A DNA stretch of 64,000 bases, from assembly GCF_014650995.1 (NCBI RefSeq), contig NZ_BMWA01000029.1, positions 53,886-117,885 on the forward strand, read 5' to 3'. The DNA comes from Streptomyces viridiviolaceus (GTDB taxonomy: Bacteria; Actinomycetota; Actinomycetes; Streptomycetales; Streptomycetaceae). The position numbers and the translations under genes are program-made. The notes under the pieces are model-generated. The model ran no database searches. It was not told where the DNA came from and saw nothing but the letters and a program-made list of their open reading frames with translations. Below are positions 56,151 through 64,000 of the stretch, piece by piece; the first letter of the stretch is position 1; each line of letters opens with the position of its first letter.

Positions 56151-58193
56151 GTGTTGAGCAGCAGTTCTCCCCACAGACGCACCTCCCACACCACGCCCCG
56201 CCGCTCGACCCGCCGCCGCGCCGCGGCCGTCGCCCTGGCCGGCGTCGCCGCCCTGGTGGCGACCGCCGTACAGTCCGGCGCCGCCACGGCCGCCCCGAAG
56301 GCCCCCGTCCCGGGCGCCGAGTCGGTCAAGCTCACCCCGGCCCAGCGCGCCGAACTGATCCGTGACGCCGACGCCGCCAAGGCCCGGACCGCCGACGCGC
56401 TGGGCCTGGGCGCCAAGGAGCGGCTCGTCGTGCGGGACGTGGTCAAGGACCGCGACGGCACCCTGCACACCCGCTACGAGCGGACCTACGACGGACTGCC
56501 CGTCCTCGGCGGCGACCTGGTCGTCACCACCGACGCGGGGAAGACCGAGCGGGTCGTGAAGGCCACGCGGGCCGCCATCGAGGTCGCCTCCGTCACGCCG
56601 AAGATCTCCGCCGGGAAGGCCGAACAGCAGGCCGTGTCCGCCGCGAAGGCCGCCGGCGCCGAGCAGCCGGACGCCGACCGCGCCCCGCGCAAGGTGATCT
56701 GGGCGGCGAACGGCACCCCGGTCCTGGCCTACGAGACGGTGGTGGGCGGCCTCCAGGAGGACGGCACCCCGAACGAGCTGCACGTCGTCACCGACGCGGC
56801 CACCGGCGCCAAGCTCTACGAGTACCAGGCGGTCCACAACGGCACGGGCAACACCATGTACAGCGGCACGGTGACGCTGGGCACCGCCCAGTCGGGGTCG
56901 TCGTACACGCTGACCGACACCGCGCGCGGCAACCACAAGACGTACAACCTCAACCGCGGCACCTCCGGCACCGGCACGCTCTTCTCCGGCTCCGACGACG
57001 TCTGGGGCAACGGCAACCCGTCCAACGCGGAGACGGCCGCCGCCGACGCGCACTACGGAGCCGCGCTGACCTGGGACTACTACAAGAACGTGCACGGCAG
57101 GTCCGGCATTCGCGGCGACGGCGTGGGTGCGTACTCCCGGGTCCACTACGGCAACAACTACGTCAACGCCTTCTGGTCCGACAGCTGCTTCTGCATGACG
57201 TACGGCGACGGCTCGGGCAACACCCACCCGCTGACGTCCATCGACGTGGCCGCGCACGAGATGACGCACGGCGTCACCTCCAACACCGCGGGACTCGTCT
57301 ACAGCGGCGAGTCCGGCGGTCTGAACGAGGCCACCTCCGACATCTTCGGCGCGGCCGTCGAGTTCCAGGCGAACAACTCCTCCGACGTCGGTGACTACCT
57401 CATCGGCGAGGAGATCGACATCAACGGCGACGGCACCCCGCTGCGCTACATGGACAAGCCCAGCAAGGACGGCGCGTCCAAGGACAGCTGGTACTCGGGG
57501 ATCGGGTCGATCGACGTGCACTACTCGTCCGGTCCCGCCAACCACTTCTTCTACCTGCTGAGCGAGGGCAGCGGCGCCAAGACCATCAACGGCGTCACCT
57601 ACGACTCGCCCACCTCCGACGGCCTTCCGGTCACCGGCATCGGCCGTGCCAAGGCGGAGAAGATCTGGTTCCGCGCCCTGACCACCAAGTTCACCTCGAC
57701 CACCAACTACGCGGGCGCCCGCACCGGCACCCTCGCGGCGGCCGGTGAGCTGTACGGCACGGACAGCACCGAGTACAAGGCGGTGCAGGACGCGTGGGCG
57801 GGCGTCAACGTCGGGACCCGCTCCGGCGGCGGAGGCGGGGGCGGCACGTCGTTCGAGAACACCGCCGACGTGGCGATCCCGGACAACGGCGCGGCGGTCA
57901 CGTCGTCGGTCACCGTGACGGGCCGGGCCGGCAACGCGCCCGCCAACCTCCAGGCGGCGGTCGACATCGTGCACACCTACCGCGGTGACCTGGTGGTCGA
58001 CCTGGTGGCTCCGGACGGGACCGCGTACCGCCTGAAGAACTCCAGCTCCTCGGACTCGGCGGACAACGTGAACCAGACGTACACCGTCAACGCCTCCTCG
58101 GAGACCGCCAACGGCACCTGGAAGCTGCGCGTCCAGGACGTGGCGTCCCGGGACACCGGGTACATCAACGGCTTCAAGCTCACCTTCCCGTAG
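56151..58193 (+). CDS. Secreted M4 (thermolysin-type) metalloprotease with P-domain
   Basis: A 680-residue secreted zinc protease. A long basic signal peptide (RRSTRRRAAAVALAG onward) leads into FTP and PepSY-type propeptide segments. The catalytic domain has AAHEMTHGV (His369 and the catalytic Glu), GGLNEATSD with the third zinc ligand near residue 393, and ANHFFYLL with the proton-relay histidine. After a Gly-rich linker, residues from about 567 form a proprotein-convertase P-domain (DVAIPDNGAAVTSSVTV to YINGFKLTF). GTG 56151 lies close to AAGGAG; TTG 56154 has better spacing and may be the true start. Confidence 0.93.
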   Translation: MLSSSSPHRRTSHTTPRRSTRRRAAAVALAGVAALVATAVQSGAATAAPKAPVPGAESVKLTPAQRAELIRDADAAKARTADALGLGAKERLVVRDVVKDRDGTLHTRYERTYDGLPVLGGDLVVTTDAGKTERVVKATRAAIEVASVTPKISAGKAEQQAVSAAKAAGAEQPDADRAPRKVIWAANGTPVLAYETVVGGLQEDGTPNELHVVTDAATGAKLYEYQAVHNGTGNTMYSGTVTLGTAQSGSSYTLTDTARGNHKTYNLNRGTSGTGTLFSGSDDVWGNGNPSNAETAAADAHYGAALTWDYYKNVHGRSGIRGDGVGAYSRVHYGNNYVNAFWSDSCFCMTYGDGSGNTHPLTSIDVAAHEMTHGVTSNTAGLVYSGESGGLNEATSDIFGAAVEFQANNSSDVGDYLIGEEIDINGDGTPLRYMDKPSKDGASKDSWYSGIGSIDVHYSSGPANHFFYLLSEGSGAKTINGVTYDSPTSDGLPVTGIGRAKAEKIWFRALTTKFTSTTNYAGARTGTLAAAGELYGTDSTEYKAVQDAWAGVNVGTRSGGGGGGGTSFENTADVAIPDNGAAVTSSVTVTGRAGNAPANLQAAVDIVHTYRGDLVVDLVAPDGTAYRLKNSSSSDSADNVNQTYTVNASSETANGTWKLRVQDVASRDTGYINGFKLTFP

Positions 58194-58217
58194 GCCCCGG
58201 CGGCACTGCGACACGGC

Positions 58218-58255
58218 GGGCGGCACCCGGAACAAGGCGTTCCAGGGTGCCGCCC
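58218..58255 (+). terminator. Terminator after the metalloprotease
   Basis: GGGCGGCACCCGGAAC (58218-58233) pairs with GTTCC-A-GGGTGCCGCCC (58239-58255), a 16-bp stem with one bulged A. It ends only 14 bases before the next ATG. Confidence 0.87.
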
Positions 58256-58269
58256 TACGCTTGGTGCCC

Positions 58270-58779
58270 ATGTCCTTCACGTACGACGACGTCGGCGCGA
58301 CCCGCGAGCCGGGCCACTGCCCGCCCGGCTTCCGCCCCATGCACGTCCGCACGCGGCTCGGGGAGGGCGAACCGGTCTTCCGCCGGGCGGCCGAGGCGGT
58401 GCTCACCTGGGAGATGCACCGGGCCATGGGCGTCGGCATCGACGCGAGCGCGGACCGGGCCGCGCCCGGCGTCGACGTCACCGTCACCCTGGCCGGGATG
58501 ATCAAGGCACCCTGCCGTGTGGTGTGGACGCTGGAGGAGCCCCGCCGGGCCGGCTGGGCGTACGGCACGCTGCCCGGCCACCCGGAGAGCGGCGAGGAGT
58601 CCTTCGTCGTGGACCGCACGGGCGACGGCACGGTCTGGCTGACCGTGACCGCCTTCAGCCGCCCGGCCAAGTGGTACGCCCGTGCGGGCGGACCGGCGAC
58701 ACGCGGCTTCCAGCACGCCTACGCCCGCCGCTGCGGCACGGTACTGCGTCGACTGAGCACCGAGGGCACCGAGGACTGA
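58270..58779 (+). CDS. DUF1990 domain protein
   Basis: A 169-residue protein matching DUF1990 (UPF0548): FTYDDVGATR at the start, CPPGFRPMHVRTRLGEG, RRAAEAVLTWEMHRAMGV, GWAYGTLPGHPESGEE and FSRPAKWYARAGGP. Function unknown. An upstream in-frame TTG would add three residues. It converges on glgP across a repeat-rich spacer. Confidence 0.88.
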   Translation: MSFTYDDVGATREPGHCPPGFRPMHVRTRLGEGEPVFRRAAEAVLTWEMHRAMGVGIDASADRAAPGVDVTVTLAGMIKAPCRVVWTLEEPRRAGWAYGTLPGHPESGEESFVVDRTGDGTVWLTVTAFSRPAKWYARAGGPATRGFQHAYARRCGTVLRRLSTEGTED

Positions 58780-59017
58780 CGGCTCCGGAGCCCGACGACA
58801 CCGACACCCGACAGCACCGGGCCCCACCACACCGACACCCGACAGCACCAAGACCCGACAGCACCGGGGCCGCCGACGCCGATGCGCCCGGTTCCGGCGA
58901 CCGGCAGTACCCGCGACCGAGGTGCCCACGGTGCCACGGGCAGACGGCATCCGTTGTCGAGGCGCCCGCGGCACCGCAGGCCCCGGTACCGGGACCCACG
59001 GCACCGCGGGCCGGGGC
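58780..59017. repeat. Tandem-repeat spacer between convergent DUF1990 and glgP genes
   Basis: A unit starting ACACCGACACCCGACAGCACC is present at 58798-58818 and again at 58829-58849, 31 bp apart, with a third partial copy (ACCCGACAGCACCGGGG) from 58853. The remaining bases to 59017 are rich in further GGCACCGC and CCGGTACCGGG segments. No gene is apparent. The style recalls the repeats at the left end of the window. Confidence 0.7.
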
Positions 59018-61636
59018 TCAGCGCATCAGCAGGCCCGCCGCCTCCACCAGTTCCTGGGACGGCATGGCCACCAGTCCCGGCTCCGCGCCCGACGCCAGTC
59101 GCGGGTGCGCGGGCAGGATGCGGACCGTGTAGCCGAAGGGGCCGGTGCGGTCCAGGGCCAGCGGCCCCTCGTACACCCAGCGGCCCTCCAGGTCGGGGCC
59201 GCCCACCGGTTTCAGCGGCACGGTCGTCGCGTCGGTGATCCGGTCCTCGGTGTCCACCCGGCCGGACACCGCCTGCACCTCGACGTCGTCCGGGGCGAGG
59301 TCGCCCAGGCGCACCCGCACCCGGAGCCCGAGTGTCGTGCCGAGTTCCGCGGTGGCCGTGGCGGCGGACGTCTCCACGTGGTCGACGGCCACCTCCGGCC
59401 AGGCCGCCCGCAGCCGGCCCTTCCACTCGGCGAGGTCACGGGCGGAGTCCGGGTCCATCGCGCGGTGCGCCTCGGCCGCGGGGGCGTACAGCCGTTCCAC
59501 GTACTCGCGGACCATGCGGCCGGCCAGCACCTTGGGTCCGAGCAGGCTCAGGGTCCGGCGGACCATCTCGATCCAGCGGTCGGGCAGCCCGCTCGCGCCC
59601 CGCTCGTAGAAGCGGGGGGTCACCCGCTGCTCCAGCAGGTCGTAGAGGGCGGCGGCCTCTATGGCGTCACGACGGTCGGGGTCGGTGCCGGCGCCGTCGG
59701 CGGTCGGGATCGCCCAGCCGAAGTCCGGCTGGAACCACTCGTCCCACCAGCCGTCCAGCACGGAGAGGTTGAGGCAGCCGTTGAGCGCCGCCTTCATGCC
59801 GGACGTCCCGCACGCCTCCAGCGGACGCAGCGGGTTGTTCAGCCAGACGTCGCAGCCCGGGTAGAGCTTCTGCGCCATCGCCATGCCGTAGTCCGGCAGG
59901 AACACGATCCGGTGCCGCACCCGCGGGTCGTCCGCGAACCGCACCAGTTCCTGCACCAGCCGCTTGCCGCCGTCGTCAGCCGGGTGCGCCTTGCCGGCGA
60001 CGACGATCTGGACCGGCCGCTCGGGGTGCAGGAGCAGGTCCATCAGCCGGTCCCGGTCGCGCAGCATGAGCGTCAGACGCTTGTACGACGGGACCCGCCG
60101 CGCGAACCCGATGGTGAGCACGTCCGGATCGAGGACGTCGTCGATCCAGCCCAGCTCGGCCGTGCCCGCGCCGCGCTGTCGCCAGGAGGCGCGCAGCCGC
60201 TCGCGCACCTCCGTCACCAGTTGCTCGCGCAGGGTCCGGCGCAGCTCCCAGATGTCCTGGTCGGGGATGTCGGCGACCGAGTCCCAGCGGTCGGAACCGC
60301 CGACGGTCAGCGCGTCCTCGGTGCGCTGGACGCCGATCTGCCGGGCGCCGAGCCGGAACACCTCCGGGGCCACCCAGGTCGGGGCGTGCACCCCGTTGGT
60401 GACGGAGGTGATCGGCACCTCGTCGGCGTCGAACCCGGGCCACAGGCCGGAGAACATCTCCCGGCTGACCCCGCCGTGCAGCAGGGAGACGCCGTTGGCG
60501 CGCTGGGCCAGGCGCAGGCCCATCACGGCCATGTTGAACAGATTGGGCTCGCCACCGGGGTAGGTCTCCATGCCGAGCCGGAGGATGCGCTCGACGTCGA
60601 TCCGCGGGAGTTCGGCGTCGGGACCGAAGTGGCGGGCGACCAGTTCGCGGTCGAAGCGGTCGATGCCGGCCGGGACGGGGGTGTGCGTCGTGAAGACGGT
60701 TCCGGCCCGGACCGCCTCCAGCGCCGAGTCGAACTCCAGGCCGTCGGCGCAGAGTTCGGCGATGCGCTCCAGACCGAGGAAGCCGGCGTGGCCCTCGTTG
60801 GTGTGGAACACCTCCGGCTCGGCGTGGCCGGTCAGCCGGCAGTACGTCCGCACCGCCCGGACACCTCCTATGCCGAGCAGCATCTCCTGGAGCAGCCGGT
60901 GCTCGCTGCCGCCGCCGTAGAGCCGGTCGGTGACACCGCGTTCGCCGAGGTCGTTCTCCTCCACGTCCGAGTCCAGCAGCAGCAGCGGGACCCGGCCGAC
61001 CTGGGCCAGCCAGATGCGGGCGCGCAGCTCCCTGCCGCCGGGCAGGGCGAGGGCGACGCGGGCTGGGGTGCCGTCGGGCTCCTTGAGGAGGGCGAGGGGC
61101 AGCTCGTGCGGGTCGAGGACGGGATAGTGCTCCTGCTGCCAGCCGTCCCGGGACAGGGTCTGGCGGAAGTAGCCGTGGCGGTAGAGCAGGCCGACGCCGA
61201 CCAGCGGCACCCCGAGGTCGCTGGCCGCCTTAAGGTGGTCGCCGGCGAGGATGCCGAGGCCGCCGGAGTACTGGGGCAGGGCGGCCGTGATGCCGAACTC
61301 GGGCGAGAAGTAGGCGACGGCGGCGGGTAGTCGGCCGGCCTGGGACTGGTACCAGCGGTTGCCGGTCATGTAGTAGTCGAGGTCGTCGGCCACCGCGGTG
61401 AGGCGGCGCAGGAAGCGCCGGTCCTCGGCCAGCTCCGCCAGGCGCGCGGGCGGGACGGTGCCGAGCAGCCGTACCGGATCGCGGCCGGACGCGGCCCAGC
61501 ACTCGGGGTCGACGGATTGGAAGAGGTCGCGGGTCTCCGCATGCCAGGACCAGCGCAGATTGCGGGCCAGATCGCTGAGCGGCCGGAGGGGGTCGGGGAG
61601 AACGGGACGGACGGTCAATCGACGGATCGCCTTCAC
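59018..61636 (-). CDS. glgP: Alpha-glucan (glycogen) phosphorylase
   Basis: An 872-residue enzyme that releases glucose 1-phosphate from glycogen. It is the actinobacterial type, beginning KAIRRLTVRPVLPDPLRPL after the GTG at 61636, which has GAGG upstream. Motifs: NLRWSWH, YFSPEFGI, QYSGGLGILAGDHLK, VFHTNEGHAGF, TTHTPVPAGIDRF, NGVHAPTW and the PLP-lysine loop EACGTSGMKAALNG near residue 615. The frame stays open upstream to 61771 without conservation. It diverges from the S8 protease gene and lies close to glgE. Confidence 0.95.
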   Translation of the reverse strand: MKAIRRLTVRPVLPDPLRPLSDLARNLRWSWHAETRDLFQSVDPECWAASGRDPVRLLGTVPPARLAELAEDRRFLRRLTAVADDLDYYMTGNRWYQSQAGRLPAAVAYFSPEFGITAALPQYSGGLGILAGDHLKAASDLGVPLVGVGLLYRHGYFRQTLSRDGWQQEHYPVLDPHELPLALLKEPDGTPARVALALPGGRELRARIWLAQVGRVPLLLLDSDVEENDLGERGVTDRLYGGGSEHRLLQEMLLGIGGVRAVRTYCRLTGHAEPEVFHTNEGHAGFLGLERIAELCADGLEFDSALEAVRAGTVFTTHTPVPAGIDRFDRELVARHFGPDAELPRIDVERILRLGMETYPGGEPNLFNMAVMGLRLAQRANGVSLLHGGVSREMFSGLWPGFDADEVPITSVTNGVHAPTWVAPEVFRLGARQIGVQRTEDALTVGGSDRWDSVADIPDQDIWELRRTLREQLVTEVRERLRASWRQRGAGTAELGWIDDVLDPDVLTIGFARRVPSYKRLTLMLRDRDRLMDLLLHPERPVQIVVAGKAHPADDGGKRLVQELVRFADDPRVRHRIVFLPDYGMAMAQKLYPGCDVWLNNPLRPLEACGTSGMKAALNGCLNLSVLDGWWDEWFQPDFGWAIPTADGAGTDPDRRDAIEAAALYDLLEQRVTPRFYERGASGLPDRWIEMVRRTLSLLGPKVLAGRMVREYVERLYAPAAEAHRAMDPDSARDLAEWKGRLRAAWPEVAVDHVETSAATATAELGTTLGLRVRVRLGDLAPDDVEVQAVSGRVDTEDRITDATTVPLKPVGGPDLEGRWVYEGPLALDRTGPFGYTVRILPAHPRLASGAEPGLVAMPSQELVEAAGLLMR

Positions 61637-61928
61637 ACTCCACCTCAGCGCGTTCGCTCGATGGGACGGGGTGCGTGTCACCTCGTCCGTCTTGACGGTA
61701 CCGGCGTCGGAGTGTCCCTCGCCGGGCGCTTCGCCCCGGAGCTCCCACATCGGCCTGAACGGGCGCGTCATCGAACGCCGGACGGGCTAGTCACCCCGGC
61801 GGGTCCGGTATGGCTGGTTCCGCCCCCGTAGGCCTTCTTGTGGCGCTTCCCACCGCGCGAGAGGCTGCCCCCGCGGCGTACCCGGCCTCCAGGGCCCGTT
61901 CGCCGCGTCGAGGAGGGGAACTCACACC
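61637..61928. promoter_or_regulatory. Divergent promoter region of glgP and the S8 protease
   Basis: 292 bp with no gene that I can support. It must hold the leftward glgP promoter and the rightward protease promoter. No operator or riboswitch motif was recognised. Confidence 0.55.
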
Positions 61929-63131
61929 ATGGCACGGACGCGAGCACGGCGTCTGCGCCGGGCGGGGGGCCTGGTCGCGGTGGGTTGCGCCGCGGCACTT
62001 TCGGCCATGTCCCTGCCCGCGCAGGCCGCACCGGAGGGGCGGATAACCGGCGCCGGGGCACCCGGCAGCGTGAGCGGGAGCTACCTGGTGACTCTCGAGG
62101 AGGGGACGCGCGCCTCCTCGGCGGCCGGAAGGGGACTCGCCGAGAAGTACGGGGCGGAAATCAGCCACACTTATGGCACGGTCCTGAACGGATACGCCGT
62201 CAGAACGGACGCCAGACGCGCGAGACTGCTCGCGGCAGACCCGCGCGTCGCCTCCGTCACCCAGGACACCCGCGTCCGGCTCGACCACACGCAGCACGAC
62301 CCGCCGTCCTGGGGCCTGGACCGCGTCGACCAGCCGGGCCTGCCGCTGAACCGCCGCTACACGTGGCCGGAGTCCGCGGGCAGGGGCGTGACGGTGTACG
62401 TCATCGACACCGGCATCCGGACCACGCACCGGGACTTCGGCGGCCGGGCCGGCCACGGCTGGGACTTCGTGGACCGCGACCGCACCGCCCAGGACGGCAA
62501 CGGACACGGCACGCACGTGGCGGCCACCGCCGTCGGCACGACGTACGGCGTGGCGAAGCGGGCCCGGGTCGTCGGCGTGCGCGTCCTCGACGACGCCGGC
62601 CAGGGCACCACGGCGCAGGTCATCGCCGGCATCGACTGGGTCACGAAGCACGCCAGGAAGCCCGCGGTCGCCAACCTCAGCCTGGGTGGCCCGCGCAACG
62701 CCCGGCTCGACGCGGCCGTCCGCGCCGCCGTCGCGTCCGGCGTCACGTTCACGGTCGCGGCGGGCAACGACGGGCGCCCGGCGTCCCTGTCCTCCCCGGC
62801 GGGGGTCGGACAGGCGATCACGGTCGGTGCGACCGACCGGAAGGACGCGCGGGCCCGCTTCTCGAACCACGGCCCGGCACTCGACCTGTTCGCCCCGGGC
62901 GTGTCGGTCACCTCGGCGTCCCACCGCGGCGACACGGGCCGCGCGACCCACTCCGGTACGTCGATGGCGGCGCCGCACGTGGCGGGCGCCGCCGCGCTGT
63001 ATCTCGCCGCTCATCCCCGGGCGAAGCCGGCCACTGTCGCCAAGGCGCTGATTGCGGGGGCGACTTCCGGGAAGGTGTCCGGTCGAGGGCTCGGTTCGCC
63101 GAACAAGCTGCTGCGCGTACCGCGCTCGTGA
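61929..63131 (+). CDS. Secreted subtilisin-like S8 serine protease
   Basis: A 400-residue secreted protease. A signal peptide (RRLRRAGGLVAVGCAAALSA, ending near AQAAPEG) is followed by an I9 inhibitor propeptide (GSYLVTLEEGTRAS to VASVTQDTRVRL). The S8 domain carries the catalytic triad Asp160 (YVIDTGI), His193 (GNGHGTHVA) and Ser345 (SGTSMAAPHVAG), plus the oxyanion asparagine in TVAAGNDG. It has the proteinase K-like layout. A GAGGAGGGG stretch lies about 10 bases before the ATG. It separates glgP from glgE. Confidence 0.94.
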   Translation: MARTRARRLRRAGGLVAVGCAAALSAMSLPAQAAPEGRITGAGAPGSVSGSYLVTLEEGTRASSAAGRGLAEKYGAEISHTYGTVLNGYAVRTDARRARLLAADPRVASVTQDTRVRLDHTQHDPPSWGLDRVDQPGLPLNRRYTWPESAGRGVTVYVIDTGIRTTHRDFGGRAGHGWDFVDRDRTAQDGNGHGTHVAATAVGTTYGVAKRARVVGVRVLDDAGQGTTAQVIAGIDWVTKHARKPAVANLSLGGPRNARLDAAVRAAVASGVTFTVAAGNDGRPASLSSPAGVGQAITVGATDRKDARARFSNHGPALDLFAPGVSVTSASHRGDTGRATHSGTSMAAPHVAGAAALYLAAHPRAKPATVAKALIAGATSGKVSGRGLGSPNKLLRVPRS

Positions 63132-63148
63132 CGGCACTGTGCGGGCCG

Positions 63149-63173
63149 CCGGCCCCGTCCGTCACGGACGGGG
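63149..63173 (+). terminator. Terminator after the S8 protease
   Basis: GGCCCCGTCCG (63149-63159) pairs perfectly with CGGACGGGGCC (63163-63173) around a TCA loop, 18 bases past the stop. Confidence 0.88.
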
Positions 63174-63337
63174 CCGCACTTGTGTGTGGACATACGCGTG
63201 AGTAGTTAACAAAGTGCCGGATTGCCCAACCGAAGAGTGTGGGAAGGCTCCTGCGGAACACCCCACAGCCACACCCCCGCAGGACCCACCTCCCCAGAGT
63301 CATCCGCCCACCCACGTTGACGCGGACAGGAGCGGTC

Positions 63338-64000
63338 ATGCCCGCCACGCACCACTCGTCAGCACCCCCCGCACACGGCACGGAGACGACTCCCGTGCGC
63401 CCGGCCGACGCCGGCCCACCCGCCCCGGCACCACAGCCACCCTCCTCGCACGCCACCACCGCCGTGGGGCGCATTCCCGTCCTCGACGTCCGCCCAGCCG
63501 TCCAGCAGGGACGCAGGCCCGCCAAGGCGGTGACCGGCGAGGCGTTCGAGATATCGGCCACCGTGTTCCGCGAGGGCCATGACGCGGTCGCCGCCAACGT
63601 CGTACTGAGGGACCCTCAGGGCCGGCCGGGGCCGTGGACGCCGATGCGGGAGCTGGCCCCGGGCACCGACCGCTGGGGCGCCACCGTCACCGCCGGCGAG
63701 CCCGGTCTGTGGTCGTACACCGTCGAGGCGTGGGGCGATCCGGTCACCACGTGGCGGCACCACGCGGGGATCAAGATCCCGGCGGGCATCGACACGGACC
63801 TCGTCCTGGAGGAGGGCGCGCGGCTGTACGAGCGGGCCGCCGCCGGCGTCCCCGGGAGCGAGGACCGTCGGGAAGTCCTCGCCGCGGTGGACGCGCTGCG
63901 GGACGAGACCCGCCCGGCCGCGTCGCGGCTCGCGGCGGCGTTGACGCCTCGGGTGGCCGCGGTGCTGGCCCGGCATCCGCTGCGGGAGCTGGTCACCACC
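63338..64000 (+). CDS. glgE: Alpha-1,4-glucan:maltose-1-phosphate maltosyltransferase GlgE, 5' part
   Basis: The first 221 codons of a larger gene cut by the window edge; no stop is present. GlgE extends alpha-glucans from maltose 1-phosphate. After about 40 Ala/Pro-rich residues the conserved N-terminal domain begins VGRIPVLDVRPAVQQGRRPA. It continues through AFEISATVFREGHDAVAANVVLRD, WTPMRELAPGTDRWGA, TTWRHHAGIKIPAGID and LVLEEGARLYERAA, all typical of GlgE before its GH13 barrel. ATG 63338 has AGGAGCGG upstream. Confidence 0.93.
   Translation, partial: MPATHHSSAPPAHGTETTPVRPADAGPPAPAPQPPSSHATTAVGRIPVLDVRPAVQQGRRPAKAVTGEAFEISATVFREGHDAVAANVVLRDPQGRPGPWTPMRELAPGTDRWGATVTAGEPGLWSYTVEAWGDPVTTWRHHAGIKIPAGIDTDLVLEEGARLYERAAAGVPGSEDRREVLAAVDALRDETRPAASRLAAALTPRVAAVLARHPLRELVTT

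Overview
The window is chromosomal DNA of a Streptomyces. It has very high G+C with strongly GC-biased third codon positions, many GTG starts, long open frames on the antisense strand of real genes, and recognisable Streptomyces families: RmdB-type GGDEF-EAL protein, ScARP-like ADP-ribosyltransferase, small EF-hand protein, P-domain metalloprotease and the GlgP/GlgE pair. From memory, and not checked, the gene order resembles the S. coelicolor SCO5443 to SCO5495 neighbourhood read in reverse. Almost everything is ordinary core chromosome. I saw no prophage, insertion sequence, CRISPR array, tRNA or rRNA.

Layout. Positions 1-8035: a repeat-rich intergenic stretch, a c-di-GMP turnover protein, then a leftward five-gene run (methyltransferase, LOG-type hydrolase, SDR, MetE-like protein, NAD+ DNA ligase). 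8119-12352: a DUF427 protein, an alpha/beta hydrolase, and a sulfur-relay pair (cysteine desulfurase and MnmA tRNA 2-thiouridylase) with an amidase gene nested between them on the other strand. 12466-16258: a TetR regulator diverging from two tiny membrane-protein genes, a WYL regulator, a thioesterase and a TRIC/YicG-like membrane protein. 16281-23014: a peptide ABC importer operon (C-A-B-D-F) in which the OppC-like permease is frameshifted and the OppF-like ATPase carries a long 9-residue-repeat tail. 23326-25828: two paralogous SseB-like genes and a P-loop kinase-like gene. 26013-30690: a tandem glycine riboswitch followed by gcvT, gcvH, glyA and sdaA, which together turn glycine into one-carbon units, serine and pyruvate.

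30780-41254: an MHS transporter, GH25 lysozyme, F420/NADP reductase-like protein, GntR regulator diverging from a leuA-ABC ATPase pair, EF-hand protein, MerR regulator, GNAT enzyme, a secreted pierisin-like ADP-ribosyltransferase, an RsbW-like kinase and an enoyl-CoA hydratase. 41333-48138: two tandem lipoprotein L,D-transpeptidases, glycogen debranching enzyme GlgX, a Cys-containing leader peptide upstream of a Tat-exported sulfatase, and a decayed response regulator. 48592-55903: four overlapping or closely spaced ABC exporter half-transporters, best read as two heterodimers with complementary degenerate ATP sites; one subunit has lost nearly every catalytic motif. 56151-64000: a secreted M4 metalloprotease, a DUF1990 protein, glycogen phosphorylase, a secreted S8 protease, and the first 221 codons of glgE at the window edge.

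The observations most worth following are the asymmetric ABC quartet with dispersed palindromes in its first reading frame, the same palindrome family between the glycine riboswitch and gcvT, the leader peptide before the sulfatase, the oppC frameshift, and the 27-bp repeat tail of the OppF-like ATPase.
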